DNA from: Nocardia beijingensis NBRC 16342
Lineage (GTDB): Bacteria > Actinomycetota > Actinomycetes > Mycobacteriales > Mycobacteriaceae
Length of the DNA: 64,000 nucleotides
Direction of reading: 5' to 3'
Assembly: GCF_001612785.1 (NCBI RefSeq)
Contig: NZ_BDBC01000010.1
Location: 310,001-374,000 of the forward strand
In this document: piece after piece, positions 1 through 6,900 of the stretch
Layout of the letters: each line of letters starts with the position of its first letter
Position numbering within the stretch: the stretch's first letter is position 1
Position numbers and translations under genes: made by a program
Notes under the pieces: model-generated
What the model was told of the DNA's origin: nothing
What the model saw: the letters and a program-made list of their open reading frames with translations, nothing else
The model's database searches: none

Positions 1-1088
1 TGGTTGACGAACGGACTGATCACCACGATCGCGCCGGGACGCAGGTCGAACCGGTCGAAATGGTCCGGCGCGAGCGCGGTGCGGCTGAACGCCCACGCCG
101 GCGGGTGCAGGCGCATCGCCTCGTCGATCGCGCGGCCGGTGTACTCCAGTTCGGGCAGTGCGGCGCGCATCGCGCCCGGATCGTCCATGCCTTCCGACAG
201 CAGGTCGATTTCGGCGCGCACCCGCTCGAGTGCGGCGGGGTTGCGGCACAGCTCGTAGATCGTCCAGGCCAGCGCCCCTCCGGTGGTCTCGTGACCGGCC
301 AGCAGGAAGGTCAGCACCTCGTGCCGCAGTTGCGCGTCGTCCATCGCGTGCCCGGCGTCGTCGCGGGCGGCGAGCAGCCGGGCCAGCAGCGAGTGGGCGT
401 CACCGTCGGTGTGCCGATGCCGCCGGATCACCTCGTCCACCACGTGATGCAGCCGCCGCCGCACGCCGTGGAAGCGCCGATTGCCCGGCGTCGGCACCCG
501 CGGCGGCACCTGGATCGGCGCGGCCATGTGCCGCATCACCCAGGAAACGCCGTCGCGCACATCGTCCTCGATCTGCGGGAGCACGCCGTCGATGTCCGCG
601 CCGAGTACCGCGCGGCACACCACGTCGGCGGCGAATCCCATCACCTCGGGCACCAGGTCGAACGCCGCGCCCGCCGCGGCGCGCGCGTCCAGGCGGGCGC
701 GTAGCCGGTGTCCGCACTCGACCATGAGCGGGATCTCGGTTTCCACGTGACGCCGCGCGAACGCGGGTTTGATCAAGGCGCGCTGACGCTTCCACAGTTC
801 GCCGCCGCTGGTCAGCAGGCCGGGACCGAGCAGATGGTTCAGGCTCCGGTAGCTGATCCCCTTCTCGTATCGTGTCGCGTGCGTGACCAGCACCTGTTCG
901 ATGTGCTCTGGCTCGACCAGCAGGTGCACGTGCTGGTGGGCCAGCCGCAGCCGCACGCTGCCGTGGGCGAGACCGGACTCGTAGAACAGGGTGAGCGGGT
1001 CGGCTCGATAGTCGGGGTAGGCGCCGAGCGGATGTCGCAGGACGGGACCGTCCAAGCGGCGGTCGCCGTTTCGGGTCAGCAGTGTCAT
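1..1088 (-). CDS. Cytochrome P450, C-terminus beyond the window
   Basis: Heme monooxygenase, likely oxidising a lipid-type product of the operon it closes. 362 codons are present. The I-helix oxygen-activation motif AGHETT is visible (H266-T269), as is the ExxR pair (E323, R326) followed by LHPPAW. The heme-binding Cys loop lies outside the window, so integrity cannot be judged. The ATG overlaps the stop of the upstream acyl-AMP ligase by 4 nt (ATGA), so it should be translationally coupled and belong to the same pathway. The family assignment is firm. The substrate is inferred only from context and could be a fatty chain attached to ACP. Confidence 0.93.
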   Translation of the reverse strand, partial: MTLLTRNGDRRLDGPVLRHPLGAYPDYRADPLTLFYESGLAHGSVRLRLAHQHVHLLVEPEHIEQVLVTHATRYEKGISYRSLNHLLGPGLLTSGGELWKRQRALIKPAFARRHVETEIPLMVECGHRLRARLDARAAAGAAFDLVPEVMGFAADVVCRAVLGADIDGVLPQIEDDVRDGVSWVMRHMAAPIQVPPRVPTPGNRRFHGVRRRLHHVVDEVIRRHRHTDGDAHSLLARLLAARDDAGHAMDDAQLRHEVLTFLLAGHETTGGALAWTIYELCRNPAALERVRAEIDLLSEGMDDPGAMRAALPELEYTGRAIDEAMRLHPPAWAFSRTALAPDHFDRFDLRPGAIVVISPFVN

Positions 1089-2833
1089 CGCGCGGCATCT
1101 CCCCCGCGCCCGGCGCCGACCAGCGCGTCGGGATCGACCTCGAGCAGGTGTCGTGCCGCGGCGCGCTGCACCTTCCCACTCGTGGTTTTGGGGATGCTGC
1201 GCGGCGCCACAATGCGTACGCCCGCGGCCAGTACCCCGGTCCGTTTGCTCACCGCGGCGCGTATCGCCCGGGCGAGCGCGTCGTATTCCTCTGGCACCAG
1301 AGCTGATTCGACGATCAGATGCAATTCTTCCGACATGCCTTCGGCGTCGGTCACTCCCACCGCGGCCACGCCGCCGGGCCGGACGCCCGGCACCTGTTCG
1401 GCGGCGATCTCGAAGTCGGTGGGCAGATAGTTCGCACCGCGGATGATGATCAGATCCTTGCGCCGCCCGGTGACCCGCAGTCGTCCATCCCGCAGATAGC
1501 CCATATCGCCGGTGTCCCACCAGCCGTCCACGCGCGTGGCCGCGGTCGCTTCGGGCAATCGGAAGTAGCCCGGCGTGGTGGACGGTCCGCGGAATTGCAC
1601 GCGGCCGATCAGATCCGGGCCGCGCGGGTCACCGTTCTCGTCCACGATCCGGACCTCGGTGCCCGCCACGGGTGCGCCGCAGTCGACGATGTCGAGCGCG
1701 TCGCCATCGTCGGACGGAACATCCACAGCCATATCGTCTTCGGCGAGTGCCCGGCGCGAGATCGAGTCGTATGCGATCGGCGCCCGCGGCTGTGACACTG
1801 TCACCGCGAGCGACGCCTCGGCCAACCCGTAGCACGGCACGAGCGCGTCGGACGGAAGTCCCCAGGCGCGGAACCGGTCGACGAACCGTCGCACCGTCGC
1901 CGGATGGATCGGTTCCGCTCCGCAGAACAGGAACCGCCAGGTGGACAGGTCCAGCCCGTCGAGTTCGCTGTCGGCGATCCGCGCCGCGGCATAGCCGTAG
2001 GCGAAATTCGGGGCGGCGGTGAGGGTTCCCCGATGCCGGTGGACCGCCCGCAGCCAGTCGGCCGGATGACGCAGGAAGCGGTTCGGCGGGATCAGCACCG
2101 CGTCGACGCCGCGGAACAGCGGCGTGAGGAATCCGCCGATCAGTCCCATGTCGTGGTGCAGCGGCAGCCAGCTCACCCAGGTGTCGCCGGGTCCGATCGC
2201 GGCGGCGCGGGCGATCTGCTCGCAATTGGCGGCCAGATTCGCGTGGGTGACCTGGACCCCCTTCGGTGCGCCGGTCGAGCCGGAAGTGGCCTGGATGAAG
2301 GCGAGATCGTCCGGTGCGGGCAGGCGAGGCGTCAACGCGGGTGCGTCCGGCGCGCCGGCCAGCGCGTGCAACACCGTGGCGTCGATCGCCGCCACCGACG
2401 TGGGCAGCGGCACATCGGCCAGCACCGATCCGGCGGCCACCACGGCCGCGGGTTCCAGATAGGCGAGCAGCCGGGTGAAACGGTCCAGGAATATCTCCGC
2501 CGCCCCGAATCCGCCCGGGGTGGCGATCGCCGTGGGCACCGCGCCGAGCAGCAGTGCGCCGAAGAACGCCGTGACGAACTCCGCCGACGTGGGCAGGCAC
2601 AGCAGCACCCGATCGCCCTCGCGCACCCCTGCGTCGGCCAATCCGGCCGCCGCCCGGCTCGCCACCTCTACGAGATCATCGTGCCGCCAGGCGATCTCGT
2701 CGGCGCCGGGTGCCGCGGCACGCTCGGCCATGATGGTCGTCGACGCCGCTGCCGTGCCCCGCTCGCCGCCTGCCAGCAGTGCGTGCACGATACTCGGGTA
2801 TGCCGGGCGCAGCGCATCGGATGGTGTGGTCAT
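1085..2833 (-). CDS. Fatty acyl-AMP ligase (FAAL-like adenylate-forming enzyme)
   Basis: Member of the ANL superfamily, 582 aa. It should activate a free fatty acid as acyl-AMP and load it onto the ACP encoded just upstream. Core motifs are seen: the P-loop TSGSTGAPKG (about residues 181-190), WDTGDMG (about 437), GRRKDLIIIRGANYLP in the hinge region, and the C-terminal lysine in TTSGKVQ (K554). The ATG at 2833 is chosen because it overlaps the ACP stop by 4 nt and begins the family-typical N-terminus. The long reading frame further upstream lies inside the ACP gene. A CoA ligase is the main alternative, but a neighbouring ACP and the FAAL-like hinge favour acyl-ACP loading. Confidence 0.88.
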   Translation of the reverse strand: MTTPSDALRPAYPSIVHALLAGGERGTAAASTTIMAERAAAPGADEIAWRHDDLVEVASRAAAGLADAGVREGDRVLLCLPTSAEFVTAFFGALLLGAVPTAIATPGGFGAAEIFLDRFTRLLAYLEPAAVVAAGSVLADVPLPTSVAAIDATVLHALAGAPDAPALTPRLPAPDDLAFIQATSGSTGAPKGVQVTHANLAANCEQIARAAAIGPGDTWVSWLPLHHDMGLIGGFLTPLFRGVDAVLIPPNRFLRHPADWLRAVHRHRGTLTAAPNFAYGYAAARIADSELDGLDLSTWRFLFCGAEPIHPATVRRFVDRFRAWGLPSDALVPCYGLAEASLAVTVSQPRAPIAYDSISRRALAEDDMAVDVPSDDGDALDIVDCGAPVAGTEVRIVDENGDPRGPDLIGRVQFRGPSTTPGYFRLPEATAATRVDGWWDTGDMGYLRDGRLRVTGRRKDLIIIRGANYLPTDFEIAAEQVPGVRPGGVAAVGVTDAEGMSEELHLIVESALVPEEYDALARAIRAAVSKRTGVLAAGVRIVAPRSIPKTTSGKVQRAAARHLLEVDPDALVGAGRGGDAAR

Positions 2834-3084
2834 GCCTGGTCCTCGACGTATCGCACGATCGTGGCGACCGTGGTCAGCCGGACCGCGACATCCTCGGGAA
2901 TGCTCACGGAGAACGCCTGTTCCAGCTGGATGGTCAGTTCGATGGCGGTCGGCGAGTCGAGTCCGTAGTCGATCAACGGTGTCGCCGGGTCCAACTCGGC
3001 GGCGGACACCCACAGCACCTCCCCGACGATCGCGCGTACCCGCGCCTCCAGATCGGCCGCGCCGATATCACCGCGCGTGCTCAT
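2830..3084 (-). CDS. Acyl carrier protein (first of two in the operon)
   Basis: 84 aa, normal ACP length. The phosphopantetheine attachment motif is YGLDSPTAIEL, with S44 as the modified serine. Acidic helices flank it. It overlaps the kinase gene upstream and the acyl-AMP ligase gene downstream by 4 nt each, so it is very probably the direct acceptor of the acyl-AMP made by the adjacent ligase. The operon carries another ACP at its 5' end, which suggests two acyl pools or two steps on separate carriers. Confidence 0.9.
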   Translation of the reverse strand: MSTRGDIGAADLEARVRAIVGEVLWVSAAELDPATPLIDYGLDSPTAIELTIQLEQAFSVSIPEDVAVRLTTVATIVRYVEDQA

Positions 3085-3929
3085 CCCAGCAACTTCCCTT
3101 CCGTCACGCAGGAGCGCACCGATTCCTCGATATCGACGCCGTCGCCGGTGTCGATGCGGTGGAATCCCACCTCGGGGAACGCGGTCGCGAGGGTTTCGCG
3201 CACCCGCTCGTAGCCGGTGCGCAGAGCGGCAAGCCGCTCGGCCGTCTCATGGGCCTCGACGGGCCCGTGCGCCGACCGCTGCACGCAGCGTGCCGCGGCC
3301 TGCTCCGGTGGCGCGTCCAGCCACAGCACCGCGTCGGGCAGTGTGGTGCGGAACCGTTCGGCGAAACCGGACACCGCGCCGGAGATGTCGCGTCCGACCA
3401 GCTCCGCGATTTCCGACAGCAGCAGCCACGGGTCCGGCGAACTGCCGAGCCGGGCGGCTTGGGCGTGCTGCCACGCCAGGATGTCGGCGAAGGTGCCGGG
3501 CCGATGCCGTTCCAGTACCGCGGCGATCTCGTCCTCCCGCTCGCGGCAGCGTCCGTCGGTGCCCGCCAGCGCCACATACAGCGGGCCGTAGACCAGCAGT
3601 TCGATCAGCGGATGCCGTTCGCAGACCAGCACATCCGGCGCCCAGGTGCGCAGAAGGTGCTGTTCGACCGGGCCGAACAGGGTCATCTGCAGATACATCG
3701 CGGTGGCCTTCATCGCCACGTCGCCGATCTCGTCGCAGCCGACGCTGAACGCTCTGAGCTGCCGGGACAGATCGGCGAGCGGGACGTCCCTGGTGTCGTG
3801 GAAGTCGGGGCAGGTCATCGAGGCGAACCGGCCGACCCCGGCGGGTTCGGCCAGCGCGCGCAGCCCGGCCAGCACCGAGGACTTCCCCGCGCCGTCGATG
3901 CCGACCAGTGCCACCCGGCGGGTGCTCAT
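3081..3929 (-). CDS. Thymidylate-kinase-like P-loop kinase
   Basis: 282 aa. The N-terminus carries a Walker A motif, VALVGIDGAGKSS, with K16. A CERHPLIE segment further on resembles the DR(Y/H) substrate loop of dTMP kinases. Family members usually transfer a phosphate onto a nucleoside monophosphate. Here it sits inside a lipid-type operon between a giant protein that ends in a second kinase of the same fold and an ACP, overlapping both by 4 nt. It is therefore more likely to phosphorylate a pathway phosphate or hydroxyl than dTMP. At 282 aa it is longer than housekeeping dTMP kinases (about 210 aa). Fold assignment is good; the substrate is unknown. Confidence 0.75.
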   Translation of the reverse strand: MSTRRVALVGIDGAGKSSVLAGLRALAEPAGVGRFASMTCPDFHDTRDVPLADLSRQLRAFSVGCDEIGDVAMKATAMYLQMTLFGPVEQHLLRTWAPDVLVCERHPLIELLVYGPLYVALAGTDGRCREREDEIAAVLERHRPGTFADILAWQHAQAARLGSSPDPWLLLSEIAELVGRDISGAVSGFAERFRTTLPDAVLWLDAPPEQAAARCVQRSAHGPVEAHETAERLAALRTGYERVRETLATAFPEVGFHRIDTGDGVDIEESVRSCVTEGKLLG

Positions 3930-6900
3930 CGGTCGTCCTCGCGCAACTGGGCGAGCACGGCGCGGGTGACATCGGCGGGCGCCGCGGCGCCGTCGAGGCG
4001 GATCCAGCCGAGTTCCTCCGACAGAGCGTCCAGCGCCTCGTGGCTGCGCTGCTGGAAGGTCAGGAACGACTCCTCGTCGCCGTAGCCGCTCTCGTAATCA
4101 CTGCGCAATCGCTTGCGCGCCAGCGCATCGTGCGGACGCACCGTGAGGTAGAAGGTGCGATCGGGCTCCGGGAACCCCGCCGCCAGGCTGCGCAGCACGG
4201 CCGGGTCACCGCCGTGGGCGACTTCGGTGGCGTAGTACTTGTACCAATAGGCGTTGGCGAGCACGATGTCCGCGTCGCGTTCGGCGGCCAGGTCCAGCGA
4301 GAGCTGCATGGCGTGGAACAGGAAGTGCGCACGGCTGAGCGGGCTGAGCAACTGGAGGTAGCCGTAGATCTCGGCGGGACTGCCCCAGGGCAGTTTCGAG
4401 GAGATCTTGGGGTCGAGGAACGCGTCCCAGATCGTCACCGCGGCCACGCTGTGGCCCTGCGCCTCGAACTCGGCGGCGATCCTCGCCACCTGGGTCGTCT
4501 TGCCCGAACCGTCGCCACCCGCCAGGCAGATGAGACGTTTGCGTGCGGTCAGTGCGGTGTCCTTTCCCGAACCGCGCGGAATACGCGGCAGTACTGTGAA
4601 ATTGGTTGTCTCGACGGGTGTTTCAGGCATCCGCCGGATCGGCGGCGGGTCCGTTTCCGGCGTTTCGCGAATCGCGGTGTCCGGTCGGTGCGCGTGGGAG
4701 ACCGACTCGGTCGCGGCGGGTTCGTCCGCCGGATCACCGCCGTCGAGGACCTGCACCACGCCCGCACCGCCGTCGACCCGGATGCGCTGGCCCGATCGCA
4801 CCGCCGTCGTCGCCCCCGCCACGTTCAGCACGGCCGGAATGCCGTACTCGCGTCCGATCACGGCCGCGTGCGACAGCATGCCGCCCACTTCGGTGACCAC
4901 GCCGGCCACCAACCCCAGCGCGGGCGTCCAGCCGGGATCGGTGAACCGCGTGACGAGGATGTCACCCTCGCGCAGCTGGTCGATGTGGTCCAGCGAGGTG
5001 ATCACCCGGGCCGTGCCCTCGGCCACGCCCGGGCTGCATCCGAGGCCGGACAGATCGCCATCGCCCACCGCGCGTACCGCGGCGACGGTCACCCCGCCGC
5101 CGAGTTCGTGCGGCGGCACGAGATCGCGGTAGCCCGCGTACATCGCACGGCGGTAGGCGATCACGGGCGCGAGGTCGCTACCGGCCGCGCGGCCCGCGAC
5201 CAGATCGGTCAGTTCGTGGATGGTCAGCTGGAACGCGTCGTCGGCGTGTTCAAGCACACCTGCCGCGGCCAGCCGGGTACCGGCTTCCACCACGTAGGCG
5301 CGGACCACGGCGTAGCACTGCGAGGAGAATTCGCGCATCCGCTCGCGGGCGACCAGATAACGCCGCATCCGCTCGATCTGCTTGTCCAGCGCCTTGGCGT
5401 ACCGCACCCGCGTCGTCGGCCGGGCACGGACCCGGGCGCGCACCGCCGCGAGCTCGGACTCGTAGCGTTTGCGCTGCTCCACCAGGGTGGTCGCGGGATC
5501 GGCGGGCACGGTCCCGTTGTCGAGCATCACCGCGATCATCGCTCGCACTCGCTGTGGGTCCTCCGACCAGCGCGGGCAGGTCAGATCGAGTTCGGCGTCG
5601 GCGTGGAAGCCTTGCTCGTCGAGAAAGGCCGCGAGCGCCGCGTCCCACTCCGGGCTGTCGAGCCCGGATTCCCGTGCCACTCGGTGCAATGCGACGATGC
5701 CGCGTTGCAGCGCCATGTGGCTGATCTCGGCGAGGCCGCCCATGAGGGCGATGGCCGAGGTGGTCGCACCGGTGGCCGCGTCCACCTTGTCCAGCAACTG
5801 CTTGAAATCGGTTTGCAGGCTGGAGTTGTGGTAGATGGTGGTGAAGTAGGTGCGCTCGGTGGCGGCGTGCACGGTGAGCAGGCAGTCGGCCAGGTCGGCG
5901 GCGAAGGTCGACTCGTCGGTCCGCGGCAGCGCGCTGACCCGTTCCCGCCAGGCCTGGTACTTGGCGGGCCAGCTCGCGGCGAACGCGTCCACCGCTTCGA
6001 GCTGTTCGCGATAGCTGCGCTGCACGGCCAGGGCGACCGGCAGCGCGCGAGCAATGATCAACGGCGTATTCGGGGTGCGAATCGGACCCTGCGGGCCGTA
6101 TTCGTTGAGGACGCCCAGATCGTCGTCGAAATGCTGCTCGTCGAAGCCGGGAATGCGCCGGAAGCACTGCTTCACCGCGCTGACGTTCCAGTAGGCCCGG
6201 CCGTAGTACATCGCCATCCAGTCCGGCTCCCGCCCCGGCTCGGCCAGCCCGAGTCCCTCGAAGAACCGCTGCATCGAGTACTGGAAGGCGTTGTCGTACA
6301 ACGAGAACATCATCGGCGTGCACACCCGCGCCGAGACGCCGCCGTCCCGGAGATCCGCGTCGGAGAACTGCTCGATGTCGGTGCGCCAGCTGATCGCGGT
6401 GACCGCGCGGGACTGCAACAGCCACAATGCGCCGTCGCCGTCGATCGCCCACTCGATGTCCTGCGGCCGATGCCTGCGCGCCTGCACGGTGAGCAGCAGC
6501 GCAGCCAGCGCCGCGGTGTCGGTGGCGTCCAGGTGGACGTCCTCCTGTCCCGCGTCGCGCGCCACCACGGCGCCATCCGACAGCCGAAGGGTGTAGCGAG
6601 TGGGCGCGACCTGCCCGGAGACCAGTCGCTCGCCCACACCGTGGCAGGTCTCCACCACCGCGTTCTCCTCGATGCCCGAAAGCACATCGATGCTGAAACC
6701 GACCCCGGCGCAACGAGCGGCGACCATGCGCTGCACCAAGACGGCGACACTCGCGTCCGCCTCGGCCAGGCCGCGCCGCGACAGGTAGGCCCGCACTCGT
6801 TCATTGCGCACCGACGCCCGGCACTGCTCGATGTGCGTCCGTAGCGCGGCCGCGTCGGTGATGTCCAGGTAGGACTCGTACTGTCCGGCGAAACTGGCGT

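Noticed and set aside
3908-6844. A 978-codon open frame on the plus strand opposite the giant multidomain gene
   Set aside because: It is antisense to a protein with many intact enzyme motifs and has His/Arg/Gly-rich, domain-free translation typical of high-GC shadow frames.
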